A DNA stretch of 64,000 nucleotides. Source: Sediminispirochaeta smaragdinae DSM 11293 (lineage in GTDB: Bacteria > Spirochaetota > Spirochaetia > DSM-16054 > Sediminispirochaetaceae). Location of the stretch: positions 3,038,001-3,102,000 of the forward strand of contig NC_014364.1 in the NCBI RefSeq assembly GCF_000143985.1, given 5' to 3'. The stretch's first letter is position 1, and each line of letters starts with the position of its first letter. Below are positions 53,484 to 62,985 of the stretch, one piece after another. The translations under genes and the position numbers were made by a program. The notes under the pieces were generated by a model. It was not told where the DNA came from. It searched no databases and saw only the letters and a program-made list of their open reading frames with translations.

Positions 53484-54998
53484 ATGGAAAAGAGCCTATC
53501 AGCAATCACAGGTGATATCAACATAGAAGCACGAAACGGTAAAACCGACGCCCTTATCAGCGGGCTGAGTTACGACAGCAGAACAACCTGCCGGGGAGAC
53601 CTTTACTTTGCCCTTCCCGGTCTGCATGCGGATGGTCATGCCTTTGTAGAACAGGCAATTGCCGCCGGGGCAAGGGCGGTGATCCATCAGGTTCCCCTTT
53701 CGCTCTACCACCCTGAAATCGCATATCTGCAGGTGACGAACAGCAGAATTTCTATGAGCCCGGTAGCGGCGGCCTTCTACGATCATCCGTCGAGGGTTCT
53801 AAAGGTGATTGGAGTTACCGGTACCGACGGAAAGAGTTCAACCGTCTCTTTTCTTCATCAACTCTTGACAGGCATGGGGCTGAAATGCGGGTTCCTGTCC
53901 ACGGTCCAGTTCAATACGGGGGGAGAATCGGTAAAGAACCATTTTCGGCAGTCGACTCCCGAGGCCACCGAGATCCACAAGACCCTCAGGGCCATGGTGG
54001 AGGCAGGCTGCAGCCACGCGGTCATTGAATCCACCAGCCACGGCCTTTCTCCGAAAAACAATCGCTTGGGCGACATCTGTTATGATGCGGCGGTGATCAC
54101 GAACATCAGCCATGAACACCTGGAATTTCACGGGACCATGGAACAATATATGGACGACAAGGCCAACCTTTTCCGCATGACGGGACAAAACCGGGGTATA
54201 GCCGTTATTAATATCGACGATAAAAACCACAATCTTTTTGCCGGGACTGCATCCGGCTGCAGGTCGATCTCCTTCTACAGCGCAACAGGAGCACAGAAGG
54301 CCGATTACAGGGCCCGTGGGATCGAAGAGACCCCGGCATCCATTGCCTTTACCCTTGACTCTCCGAAAGGCGAGGCACGAGTAGATCTCAACGTGGCGGG
54401 ACGGTTTAATGTGGACAACATTCTTGCGGCAAGCGCTGCCGTCTGCGAGCTGGAAGGGGTTGAGCCCAAAACACTGGAGCCGCTTTTTCCGGGACTCAAA
54501 GCGGTGAAAGGGCGAATGGTCCCGGTGGACGAGGGTCAAGCCTTTCAGGTCATCGTCGATTATGCCCATACACCAGGAGCATTTCGGCGCTTATTTCCAG
54601 CCATTCGGCCCCTTGTCAGGGGCCGACTCTTTGCCCTGTTCTCTTCGGCCGGAGAACGTGATCTGGAGAAGCGGCCCGTTCTCGGTTCCATAGCCGACGA
54701 ATACTGCGATGTCATCGTCCTGGCCGACGAAGATCCGAGGGGGGAAAATCCGATGGCACTTTTAGAGGAAGTTGCCTCGGGTTGCCGCAATAAAACGAAG
54801 GGCAAGAGCCTCTTTTTGATCGAGAATAGAAAAGAGGCGATGCGCCACGCCTTTTCCATGATGAAGAAGGATGACTGCATCCTTCTTCTGGGAAAGGGAC
54901 ATGAAGGCTCCATCATCTATGCCAATGGCCCGGTTCCCTGGGACGAGGAAGAAATGGCAAGAATACTCCTACGAGAGCTTACCGGGAAAAGAGAATAG
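53484..54998 (+). CDS. murE: UDP-MurNAc-L-Ala-D-Glu:diamino-acid ligase
   Basis: A 504-residue Mur ligase adding the third residue of the stem peptide. It has GVTGTDGKSS (P-loop), QSTPEATEIHKTL, FSSAGERDLEKRP and the specificity loop LADEDPRGENP. Meso-DAP enzymes have DNPR here; DDPRGE-like loops occur in Lys-type enzymes such as that of Thermotoga. Treponemes and spirochaetes have L-ornithine at this position, so this loop fits an Orn or Lys ligase. The start ATG at 53484 has a weak site (GATAGGATGCCGAT). Confidence 0.92.
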   Translation: MEKSLSAITGDINIEARNGKTDALISGLSYDSRTTCRGDLYFALPGLHADGHAFVEQAIAAGARAVIHQVPLSLYHPEIAYLQVTNSRISMSPVAAAFYDHPSRVLKVIGVTGTDGKSSTVSFLHQLLTGMGLKCGFLSTVQFNTGGESVKNHFRQSTPEATEIHKTLRAMVEAGCSHAVIESTSHGLSPKNNRLGDICYDAAVITNISHEHLEFHGTMEQYMDDKANLFRMTGQNRGIAVINIDDKNHNLFAGTASGCRSISFYSATGAQKADYRARGIEETPASIAFTLDSPKGEARVDLNVAGRFNVDNILAASAAVCELEGVEPKTLEPLFPGLKAVKGRMVPVDEGQAFQVIVDYAHTPGAFRRLFPAIRPLVRGRLFALFSSAGERDLEKRPVLGSIADEYCDVIVLADEDPRGENPMALLEEVASGCRNKTKGKSLFLIENRKEAMRHAFSMMKKDDCILLLGKGHEGSIIYANGPVPWDEEEMARILLRELTGKRE

Positions 54999-55003
54999 GC
55001 CGG

Positions 55004-56083
55004 TCATACGTTCTGTAAAGCCTCTTGGACATACCAAATCCAGAAACGTTTAAAAAAGACGACCAAAGGGATCGCAATCAGAATACCGACGACGCCGAGT
55101 AGGGTTCCACTAAGCAGAATCGCCAGGATGATGGCAAACCAGTTGAGCTTCATCCTGCTGCCCTGAATCTTCGGGCTCAGAACCCATCCTTCAAACTGAT
55201 TGACCGCCACGAGAACCAGCGTAACCTTTAAAAGCCCGATCAATCCACCGTGGCTGAGGCCAAGAATAAGAGAGGGTACTGCAGCCACAATGATCCCCAT
55301 ATATGGAATAAAATTGGTAAGAGCGGAAAGGAATCCAATAAACATCGCATAGGGGATCCCTACAAGAAGCATTCCCAGCCAGACGGCTACACCGACAAAA
55401 AGGGCGACAATCATCTGTCCTGCAATAAAATGACGGATATCCCCGTACACTTCGGAGAGGAAGGAGCGGGCACGCTCCCTACCCGAGGCGGGTAAAAAAC
55501 GCCAAAGGTTCTTCTTAAAAACCGGTAAGAGGGAGGTAAAGTAGGCTGCGGTAATGACGAAAATGATAAGCGAAGTTGAGATTCCCGGCAGGCGTTGAAA
55601 GATATCATTGACGATAATCACCCCAAACTCCGCGGTTTTCTGCATTAAGCTGGAAACAGCCTGTCGGATGCCGTCCATTAGCTCCTGGCCAAAGGGGTTT
55701 TGCCGAAGAGCATCAGGAACGGAAAGGGAGAGAAAAGAATCCCGAAGAACGGGAAAGAGCTTGCGCCCTTCATCAAGGATGATGGGAATAATCCCGCTTA
55801 TGCCGAAAATGAGAATCGAAAATATGATGACGGAAGAAAGGGTAATGGCAAGGCGGTAAGGGAAAATCTTGATCTTATACAATCCCCGGGCCGGTACCTC
55901 AATAATAAGGGAGAGGTACCACCCAAGGGTCAGAGCCCCGGTAATGGTCGGACTTAAGATATAGGCAAGACAGAAGAGAAGGAAGTAGGCTAAGATTGCC
56001 AAACCGGCAGGATCGAAAGCGGTTTTCGGTTTGGCCCTTCTTTTTTTTACACGAACTAGATAACGATCGGTTGGTTCAGCCAT
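55004..56083 (-). CDS. AI-2E/PerM family membrane protein
   Basis: A 359-residue protein with about eight membrane helices in the pattern of the AI-2E exporter-like (PerM/YdiK) family: GLAILAYFLLFCLAYI, then the conserved FIGFLSALTNFIPYMGIIVA and PKIQGSRMKLNWFAI segments. The family includes putative autoinducer-2 exporters and Na+/H+ antiporters; substrate here unknown. I start at the ATG at 56083 (AAGGGGG 4 bases upstream). It runs convergent to murE. Confidence 0.9.
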   Translation of the reverse strand: MAEPTDRYLVRVKKRRAKPKTAFDPAGLAILAYFLLFCLAYILSPTITGALTLGWYLSLIIEVPARGLYKIKIFPYRLAITLSSVIIFSILIFGISGIIPIILDEGRKLFPVLRDSFLSLSVPDALRQNPFGQELMDGIRQAVSSLMQKTAEFGVIIVNDIFQRLPGISTSLIIFVITAAYFTSLLPVFKKNLWRFLPASGRERARSFLSEVYGDIRHFIAGQMIVALFVGVAVWLGMLLVGIPYAMFIGFLSALTNFIPYMGIIVAAVPSLILGLSHGGLIGLLKVTLVLVAVNQFEGWVLSPKIQGSRMKLNWFAIILAILLSGTLLGVVGILIAIPLVVFFKRFWIWYVQEALQNV

Positions 56084-56155
56084 GCAGCCCCCTTGCTTTT
56101 TTTGACGATTCATCCTACCTAATAGTCATACACAAAGAAAAGGAATGTCAATGCC

Positions 56156-57247
56156 ATGAAAAGGATCAAAGTTGCGCTGCTGTTCGGTGGAAAATCGGGA
56201 GAACATGAGGTTTCCCTGGTATCGGCGGCATCGGTCTTCAAACATATAGATAAAGAACGGTTCGATGTGGCTCTCATTGCCGTGGACAAGGATGGGGCGT
56301 GGTTTCTCCAACCTCAGCCTCTGTATGACGAGAAAGAGGGCGGTTTCGTGGTAGAACGAAAAGAAGAAAACAGGGTATATGCCGTTCCCGCAGGCGGCCT
56401 TCGTACGATGGCGAAGCCGCTGGATATTGAGCTTGTCTTTCCTGTCCTACACGGGACCTTCGGAGAAGATGGAACCGTCCAGGGGCTTCTGGAACTCTGC
56501 GATCTTCCTTATGCGGGAGCGGGAGTGCTGGGAAGCAGTCTTTGTATGGATAAAGCCGCAGTCAAACGTATATGGATTCAGGCCGGCTTACCGGTGGTAC
56601 CCTTTGAAGAGCTGCGGGAGGTCAGCTGGAAGCGCTCGAAAGGTGCGGCAGCGTCCGTTCGCAGGGCCGTCGATCGATTCTCCTTTCCGCTTTTTGTCAA
56701 ACCCTCAAGGGCAGGCTCCTCGGTCGGGGTTTCCCGCTGCGAAACCGAAGAGGGTCTGTATGCAGCAATAGAAGACGCCTTCTCCTTCGACGACAAGCTT
56801 TTGATCGAACCGGCGGTGCAGGCGAAGGAGATTGAGTGTTCGGTTATCGGCAATCAGGAACTTACGACCTTTGCTCCGGGAGAGATTGTTCCGTCTCACG
56901 ACTTCTACGACTACGATGCCAAGTATATTGATCCGGACGGCGCAAACCTGCTCATTCCATCCTCTCTCAACGAGGAGCAGCAAAAAATGGTGAGGCAGAT
57001 TAGTGCACGGGCCTATCGGGTCGCGGAGGCCGAGGGCTTTGCACGGGTAGACTGCTTTTATGAAGAGGCAACAGGTAAGGTCCTTCTCAATGAGATCAAC
57101 ACCATACCAGGTTTTACGAAGATCAGCATGTTCCCCAAACTGTGTGAAAACGGGGGCGTTGCCTATGGAGAGTTACTGACAAAATTACTGGACCTTGCCG
57201 TCGATCGTCACAAGATACGAGGGGCAAAATCCTACCAGTGGTCGTAG
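56156..57247 (+). CDS. ddl: D-alanine-D-alanine ligase
   Basis: A 363-residue ATP-grasp enzyme forming the D-Ala-D-Ala dipeptide of the cell wall. It begins VALLFGGKSGEHEVSLVSAASV, has LHGTFGEDGTVQGLLEL, VKPSRAGSSVGVSR and NEINTIPGFTKISMFPKL with the Tyr/Phe that decide D-Ala over D-lactate. The full ligase triad segments are present. It is divergent from the AI-2E gene and overlaps the convergent nitroreductase by 16 bases. Confidence 0.96.
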   Translation: MKRIKVALLFGGKSGEHEVSLVSAASVFKHIDKERFDVALIAVDKDGAWFLQPQPLYDEKEGGFVVERKEENRVYAVPAGGLRTMAKPLDIELVFPVLHGTFGEDGTVQGLLELCDLPYAGAGVLGSSLCMDKAAVKRIWIQAGLPVVPFEELREVSWKRSKGAAASVRRAVDRFSFPLFVKPSRAGSSVGVSRCETEEGLYAAIEDAFSFDDKLLIEPAVQAKEIECSVIGNQELTTFAPGEIVPSHDFYDYDAKYIDPDGANLLIPSSLNEEQQKMVRQISARAYRVAEAEGFARVDCFYEEATGKVLLNEINTIPGFTKISMFPKLCENGGVAYGELLTKLLDLAVDRHKIRGAKSYQWS

Positions 57248-57741
57248 GCAACAATCTGCGACAGGGGCTTCCGCTCTCCGAGGGGGGGGCGGTGGCGACT
57301 CTTTCCCAGAAGCAAAAGAAGGGGCACCCGCATGGAATAGGGGACCGAAAGGATTTCCTTAACAAGGGTCTCATTGTAGGTCCCTAGAGCGTGGCTTCCC
57401 ACATTCTCGGCCTCGGCCTGAACCATCATGAACGACGCGGCAATGGCGATATCCATGGGATAGGAATCGTGGCCGTTGGGCATCCTGTAGTCTATATTGG
57501 TGGAACAGAGTGCGATAATAACCGGTGCCTCACCGACATGATCCTGCTGGTAGGCGGCATCGTAGAGCTTTTCCCGTACGGCTTGGGAACGTACGACAAT
57601 AAAACGCCACGGTTGCCGGTTTTTTGCTGATGGAGCCCGTCTGCCGGCTTCAAGGATTCTATCTATGGTCTCCTGATCCAGCACCTCATCAATAAAACCC
57701 GTTGTTGTCCGTCTTTCTGCGATTTCCCGCAACACCTGCAT
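57232..57741 (-). CDS. Nitroreductase-family flavoprotein
   Basis: A 169-residue FMN-dependent oxidoreductase, short like many anaerobe versions. It has the N-terminal FMN-binding RRTTTGFIDE, the APSAKNRQPWRFIVV loop, and IAASFMMVQAEAENVGSHALG. These proteins reduce nitro compounds or quinones with NAD(P)H. Substrate not known. Its 3' end overlaps ddl. Confidence 0.9.
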   Translation of the reverse strand: MQVLREIAERRTTTGFIDEVLDQETIDRILEAGRRAPSAKNRQPWRFIVVRSQAVREKLYDAAYQQDHVGEAPVIIALCSTNIDYRMPNGHDSYPMDIAIAASFMMVQAEAENVGSHALGTYNETLVKEILSVPYSMRVPLLLLLGKSRHRPPLGERKPLSQIVAYDHW

Positions 57742-57796
57742 ATCTTCTATCCTATCCGCTTGACCTCAAGGCATCAACCCCGTATGGTTAGAAAAA

Positions 57797-59986
57797 ATGA
57801 AAAGCAAGCAGCTTCTTTTGCCCTTTCTTTTTTTTCTCATCTCTTTTCCGGTGCAATCTTATCACATGTCAATCTTTCCGCGCTATGAAAATAGCGAAGG
57901 AGAAAAAAGGGCCGTCGCATCGCTGCTGGAGGTTCTCCGTAGCTACGGTACAGATCCGAAGTTGCTTATGCAGGAAGAGGGGCCTGTTGTTTCCCAAAGC
58001 GTTTCGATTTCGGTACATATCCAGGGAAATGAACCGCGACTGGGAACCGTTATTTTTCTTGTTCCCCTCAATCATCCCTATCGAGCAACGCAGGAACAAG
58101 ATTATTCCGCGGGTATAGAGGCGGGGCTGGCGATAGTGAAAGAAGCGGCATCGAAGCCCGGGGCAAAAAGTGTCGAGGTACTTTTTCTCGGAGGAGAGTT
58201 TCCTCCTCCTGATCTCCTTTCCGACCAGCTTTTCTTGCGGTCGGCCGAAGGGATAGAACCTGGCCCCGACGGGAAGGGATTCCTTCCTGCGGGTTCTCTG
58301 ACCTTTCTCGAAACCTTTTATCCAGAAGTTCCGGTCATGTTCGTCTACCTCTCCTTTCCCACGCCCCCGGCAACGCTGGCCGTTATACCGGCAGGCTCGG
58401 GGAAGCCTTCCCCCTCATGGCTGTATGCAAAGATCAAGAAGGCCCTGGATGATTCGGCTTCCTCCTGGTATTTTGCCGAGGCACAGACGAGACTCAACCG
58501 CCTCGACTTACAGGACGGGCCCTCCCCCATCGATCCCTATCTGCAGGCGGGTTACCCTGCCATCGAAATTCGGGGAAAGGGAACAGGGCGTTGGGAAGAG
58601 GGGAAAATAGCCCTTTTTCTCCGCTCTCTCATAGGGAAGGAGCCGATTCCTTCATATCAGGATAATCACTACCTCATACTCGGGAATCGTCATAAAAGCC
58701 TCATTATTTCGGAGCGAAACTATCTGCTCTTTCTCCTTGTTGTTTTTGCCGGTATTCTTACCTATCCCTTCATAGCGGTAGGCCGCTTCAAAAAGTATCT
58801 AAAAACCCTTTTGCGACATGTGTGGTCCATTCCTCTTTTGGTCGCCGCCCTGTTTGTATTTTTGCTTTTTTCAACGCTTCTTCTTGGAGTCGCAGGAATA
58901 GTTCGCGACAATGACCAGCTTTGGAGGGTTCATCCATCAGCCTTTCTCTGGTTTAAAATTTCGATCGCAAGCCTTTTGTTTTTTCTCAATCAACGCCTTT
59001 TTGGACGCTTGCCTTTTAGTCGAAGAGGAAGCTTTTATTCGGCATCGGCCCTTTTCTTTCTTCTGGCCGATATTATAATCATCTCATTCTTCGATATAGG
59101 CCTTACCTCCTTTATCATCTCAACCTTTGTCTGCGTCTTTTTCTTTACCATCGTCCGTCACAGAATGCTCAAACTCTGCTTTCTGCTGCTTTCGTTATTT
59201 CCCATGATCTGGGGACTCTACGGTATTTTTACGCTTCCAGCCTACAGGGCCGTACGGTTTCTTCTTCTCTCACCGCTTTTAGGAAATCTCATTATGGCGG
59301 TCCATCTTTTACCCTATCTGTTGATGACTATCAGGATACGTTACCTTTTTCATCATCCTTCACCCAAGATCACGAAAGCAATAACAATCGGTTTGGAACT
59401 TGTTGCAATGAGTTCCGCCGTTGCCTCCGGAATATACATTCTTAAGGCCTCGCCTCTTCCCAATAATAGTAAGCTACCCTTGAATATCGAACAGGACATC
59501 TTGCCGAACGAAGAACGGGCCGATTTCATCTTTACCAGCCCTATTCCCATACCCGCTTTTCAGATCGACGGCCATACCATCGAAGGAACTGAAGGTGTTA
59601 TTACACAATCGGTCGAAACCTTTCCCCTCGCCGTCGAGATCGAATCGGAGCCTTTCTTATCGAGAAAAAGCTATTCAATCGATATGAAGGGAGAGGGCCC
59701 GGCGGCCACATTGACAGCCGTTATTCGAAGCAAAGAACCATTTACGGTTCTCGATGCGTCCAGGCAGTGGTCAATGGCGGCCGACAGAAAATCGGTTCGT
59801 TTCCTTATAGAGAATTTTCCCTCTCTCCCTTTTACTCTTGATGTTACCCTTCCCAGAAATTTTGCGGGAACACTGGAGTTGGAACTTTACTATCCGGAAC
59901 CAAGACTCCCGCTTCCCGATTTTGATAGAAATGGCTTTGATGTTCACGCTTCGTCGATACTTCGACAGTCGGTGCCCCTCAAATGA
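57797..59986 (+). CDS. Large membrane protein of unknown function
   Basis: The 729-residue protein has a signal peptide (LLLPFLFFLISFPVQS), an N-terminal soluble domain of about 280 residues, about nine membrane helices (residues 305-560) and a C-terminal strand-rich domain of about 170 residues outside. The soluble domain carries GTVIFLVPLNHP and a region resembling M28-type peptidase folds, and the order fits that of ER Fxna-like M28 proteins, but I see no zinc-ligand set (HxD, E-E), so a catalytic role is doubtful. It overlaps dinB by 4 bases. Confidence 0.7.
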   Translation: MKSKQLLLPFLFFLISFPVQSYHMSIFPRYENSEGEKRAVASLLEVLRSYGTDPKLLMQEEGPVVSQSVSISVHIQGNEPRLGTVIFLVPLNHPYRATQEQDYSAGIEAGLAIVKEAASKPGAKSVEVLFLGGEFPPPDLLSDQLFLRSAEGIEPGPDGKGFLPAGSLTFLETFYPEVPVMFVYLSFPTPPATLAVIPAGSGKPSPSWLYAKIKKALDDSASSWYFAEAQTRLNRLDLQDGPSPIDPYLQAGYPAIEIRGKGTGRWEEGKIALFLRSLIGKEPIPSYQDNHYLILGNRHKSLIISERNYLLFLLVVFAGILTYPFIAVGRFKKYLKTLLRHVWSIPLLVAALFVFLLFSTLLLGVAGIVRDNDQLWRVHPSAFLWFKISIASLLFFLNQRLFGRLPFSRRGSFYSASALFFLLADIIIISFFDIGLTSFIISTFVCVFFFTIVRHRMLKLCFLLLSLFPMIWGLYGIFTLPAYRAVRFLLLSPLLGNLIMAVHLLPYLLMTIRIRYLFHHPSPKITKAITIGLELVAMSSAVASGIYILKASPLPNNSKLPLNIEQDILPNEERADFIFTSPIPIPAFQIDGHTIEGTEGVITQSVETFPLAVEIESEPFLSRKSYSIDMKGEGPAATLTAVIRSKEPFTVLDASRQWSMAADRKSVRFLIENFPSLPFTLDVTLPRNFAGTLELELYYPEPRLPLPDFDRNGFDVHASSILRQSVPLK

Positions 59987-61185
59987 GCAGGCGATGTGAA
60001 CCGATCTTTTTTCATGTTGATATGGATGCCTTCTACGCCTCGGTGGAACAGGCGGATAAGCCGGAGCTAAAGGGAAAGCCAGTAGTCATTGGAGCCGCTC
60101 CGGGTGGACGAGGGGTCGTTTCCGCCTGCTCTTACGAGGCCCGCCGTTTCGGTGTCCACTCCGCAATGCCCATCTCGGAAGCCTACCGCCGTTGTCCCAA
60201 GGCCCATTATCTACCGGTACGGATGAAACGTTATCAGGAGGTAAGCCGTACCATCATGGCCCTGTTTTCCCGATTCACACCGGAGATTCAACAAATCTCT
60301 GTCGATGAGGCTTTTCTCAATCTAACAGGTACCGAGCGGCTTTTCGGCCCCCCTGAGGTCGTGGCGCGCAGCATCAAGGAACTGGTACGGGAAACTACGG
60401 ATCTCACGATATCGATTGGTATTGCCCAGAACCGCTTCCTTGCGAAACTTGCTTCGGAAGCTGGGAAACCCGACGGCTTGGTACGGATTCTCCCCGGTGA
60501 TGAAGAGGCATTTATCGATACCCTCTCGCTGAGAGAGCTGTGGGGATTGGGGAAAAAAACCATGGAAAGGCTTAACGATTTGAATATCCGTTCAGTCAAA
60601 GAGCTTAGGAGTCTTTCGGAACAGAACCTGAAACGGCTTTTGGGGGATGGAACAGGAGCCTTTCTCTACCGTGCGTGTCGTGGAATTGATCCGGGAATCT
60701 TCACCGACGAACCCAAAAGCCGATCGATCAGCAACGAAACGACCTTCCCCCACGACACCCATGACAACGAACTCATCCACACGGTATTGCTGGATCTTTC
60801 CCATCAGGTTTTCTTTCGCCTGCTCTCCGAGAAGGGAAAGGCATACACAGCCTTTATCAAGGTGCGCTTTTCCGATTTTAAAACGACAACCGCACAAAAG
60901 ACCCTTAAACGATCACTCTCTTCGGCCGAGGAGCTCTTTGAATTGGCACAGCAACTTTTGCAGTGGCGATGGGACGGAACATCGGATATCCGATTGATAG
61001 GCATCGGCGTTTCCGGTCTAAGCGAGCATGGGGCAAACCAATCCGACCTTTTTGAAGATCCCTGGGAACGAAAAAAGCAGGTGGAAGAGGCGGTATTGAA
61101 TATCCGCAAGAAGGGAAACAAGATTATTAAGGCGCGTTTTCTTCGACCCGGTAAAGTTCAAGACGATGATCGAGAAAATCACTAA
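59983..61185 (+). CDS. dinB: DNA polymerase IV (Y family)
   Basis: A 400-residue translesion polymerase. It has FFHVDMDAFYASVEQ with the catalytic Asp, SYEARRFGVHSAMP, QQISVDEAFLNLTGT with the second Asp-Glu pair, and the HhH segment (LWGLGKKTMERLN). A C-terminal little-finger domain follows. The start overlaps the membrane protein in ATGA; the 3' end overlaps the YVTN gene by 59 bases. No LexA box was searched for. Confidence 0.96.
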   Translation: MSRRCEPIFFHVDMDAFYASVEQADKPELKGKPVVIGAAPGGRGVVSACSYEARRFGVHSAMPISEAYRRCPKAHYLPVRMKRYQEVSRTIMALFSRFTPEIQQISVDEAFLNLTGTERLFGPPEVVARSIKELVRETTDLTISIGIAQNRFLAKLASEAGKPDGLVRILPGDEEAFIDTLSLRELWGLGKKTMERLNDLNIRSVKELRSLSEQNLKRLLGDGTGAFLYRACRGIDPGIFTDEPKSRSISNETTFPHDTHDNELIHTVLLDLSHQVFFRLLSEKGKAYTAFIKVRFSDFKTTTAQKTLKRSLSSAEELFELAQQLLQWRWDGTSDIRLIGIGVSGLSEHGANQSDLFEDPWERKKQVEEAVLNIRKKGNKIIKARFLRPGKVQDDDRENH

Positions 61186-62410
61186 AGACAAGCAGGGATC
61201 CATCGGGTGAAAGGTCGAGTCCCGTGGGCTGATTTCCTCCCCACACCATGTCGAGAACCCTGCCCGATCGTGCATCAAGACGGACAAGAGATCCGAACTC
61301 ATCTCCAGCGTAGAGATAGCCTCGTGACCCGTTTTTTCCCCTAACAGAGGCGTACAAACAGCGTTCCTGCGGATCTAAGGCAATGGTATTTACATTCGAC
61401 CCGATTCTCCGTCGCCAGAGGAGCCGTTCCGTCCTCGTGTCGATGCTTCCGACGCTGCCGTGATACATATCGGAAAAATAGAGGCGCCGCCCGGCGGTAT
61501 CGATAACAAGATGGCGCATGGCGCCCGGTCCCGTTTCTATACTGTGCCCCTCCCCGGTGCGAAGATCGACGACCGCAATATTTCCATCGCTGAAATTTGC
61601 AATATAGAGCTTTTTTCCGTCAGGAGAGATCGCCATGCCACGGGGAATACCATCCACGGAAAAGGTGCGGAGGACCCTGCGGGTGGCAACATCAATTTCG
61701 GCAACGCTTTGGCCGATCCAATGAGAGACATAGACCCTACTATGGGAAGGATTGGTAATAAGGACCTTCGGCCAGCTGCCTCCGGCGGAAATCGATTGCT
61801 TGAAACGATAGGTCCCGGTTTCAAAGATGTGAATCTTTCCGGTCGTCATCTGTGAAACCCAAAGTTCACGACGTTCGGGTAGCTCCACCATCTCTACGAA
61901 ACCAAGTCGATCGGCATCGTTTAGGGCCGGAGACGAGGCGGCAACGGCTTCGAAGCTGGAGCTGTCGAAAACCTCTATTCCCGAACCATCCAAAAGGGCC
62001 GTGGCAATTCTACTCCCCCCCTCCACGAAAAGCACACTTTTCGGCTGACTCCCCGTCTGGATAAAACCCATAAAGCCAAGCGAAGAAGAACGAGGTTCCA
62101 ATTTGACCTCGAGATCCATTCGGGGACGCAACCTGCTAAGAGGACCGGAAAGCGAGGGATGGCGGAGCAGGCGATCACGATATCCCGGTGCGGAAAGTTT
62201 CAACACCGCGGGGAACTGTGTCGTGAAGCGATACAGCCTTACCGCCTCAGGCATTTCGATCGTAATAGGATAGACAGGTACATCGTCGGCAAGAAGAAGA
62301 GCATTTTTGGGAGCCAGTTTCAAGGAGAGGTCCCAATCTTGACCCGATAAAGAAATAAAGGAAAGCTCAAACAGCAGAACAACAAGGCAGTAACGCTTCA
62401 TCGGCGCCAT
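61127..62410 (-). CDS. Exported YVTN-type beta-propeller protein
   Basis: The 427-residue protein has an N-terminal signal peptide (YCLVVLLFELSFISLSGQ) and a seven-blade YVTN/YncE-like propeller from about residue 120 on; typical blades are KKLYIANFSDGNIAVVDLRTGEG and RRLYFSDMYHGSVGSIDT. It is likely a periplasmic binding protein or scaffold. No enzymatic residues are recognised. Its 3' end overlaps the dinB 3' end. Confidence 0.88.
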   Translation of the reverse strand: MAPMKRYCLVVLLFELSFISLSGQDWDLSLKLAPKNALLLADDVPVYPITIEMPEAVRLYRFTTQFPAVLKLSAPGYRDRLLRHPSLSGPLSRLRPRMDLEVKLEPRSSSLGFMGFIQTGSQPKSVLFVEGGSRIATALLDGSGIEVFDSSSFEAVAASSPALNDADRLGFVEMVELPERRELWVSQMTTGKIHIFETGTYRFKQSISAGGSWPKVLITNPSHSRVYVSHWIGQSVAEIDVATRRVLRTFSVDGIPRGMAISPDGKKLYIANFSDGNIAVVDLRTGEGHSIETGPGAMRHLVIDTAGRRLYFSDMYHGSVGSIDTRTERLLWRRRIGSNVNTIALDPQERCLYASVRGKNGSRGYLYAGDEFGSLVRLDARSGRVLDMVWGGNQPTGLDLSPDGSLLVFSDFLDHRLELYRVEENAP

Positions 62411-62445
62411 TGTATCATGGTGAAGAATTGTGGTATACAGAATTT

Positions 62446-62964
62446 ATGGACCGTTCGCGACACATCATGGTGGTAGTCGGACTTCTCATCTTCGCCGTAA
62501 TCATGATCATCATCGACTACCTGGTCCCAATCGAGATAACCTCGGATGCTCCTGCCGAAATACGAAGGGCGGCGGTGGAACAGGGACTCCCGCTGATCGG
62601 TACACCCTATCGTTTCGGAGCAAAGGGCCCTGTCGCCTTCGATTGCTCCGGCCTTATCGTCTATCTTTACACCAAGGCTGTGGAGGCATCGGAATTCAAA
62701 CTCCCCTTTGAGGATGCACATGCGCAGGAACTTGCCCACCAGTACTCCAGTCCCGTTTCCGATCCGATGCCCGGAGATCTTGCCTTCTTTCAGTCGGAAA
62801 CGGGGAAAATCACCCATGTCGCGCTTATTATCGCGGTAAGCGAACAAGAGTTTCTACTGCTCGAAGCAAGCGGCTACACTAATTCGGTGGAAAAACGCAA
62901 CGTGGAAAAAAACAGAAGCGACCTTTTCAGCGTGGCACGGCTGCGACTCGTGAAGCACTATTAA
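62446..62964 (+). CDS. NlpC/P60-family cell-wall endopeptidase
   Basis: A 172-residue protein with an N-terminal membrane helix (IMVVVGLLIFAVIMIIIDYL) and an NlpC/P60 domain. The catalytic Cys is in FDCSGLIVYLY, the His in KITHVALII and the third residue in EASGYTNSV. The PGDLAFFQ segment is also present. It cuts the peptide stem between residues 2 and 3 in other members. The start at 62446 is chosen since it begins with MDRSRHIM before the helix; an upstream GTG at 62410 is possible. Confidence 0.92.
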   Translation: MDRSRHIMVVVGLLIFAVIMIIIDYLVPIEITSDAPAEIRRAAVEQGLPLIGTPYRFGAKGPVAFDCSGLIVYLYTKAVEASEFKLPFEDAHAQELAHQYSSPVSDPMPGDLAFFQSETGKITHVALIIAVSEQEFLLLEASGYTNSVEKRNVEKNRSDLFSVARLRLVKHY

Positions 62965-62985
62965 CATAGAAAAACCGACAGCAAC

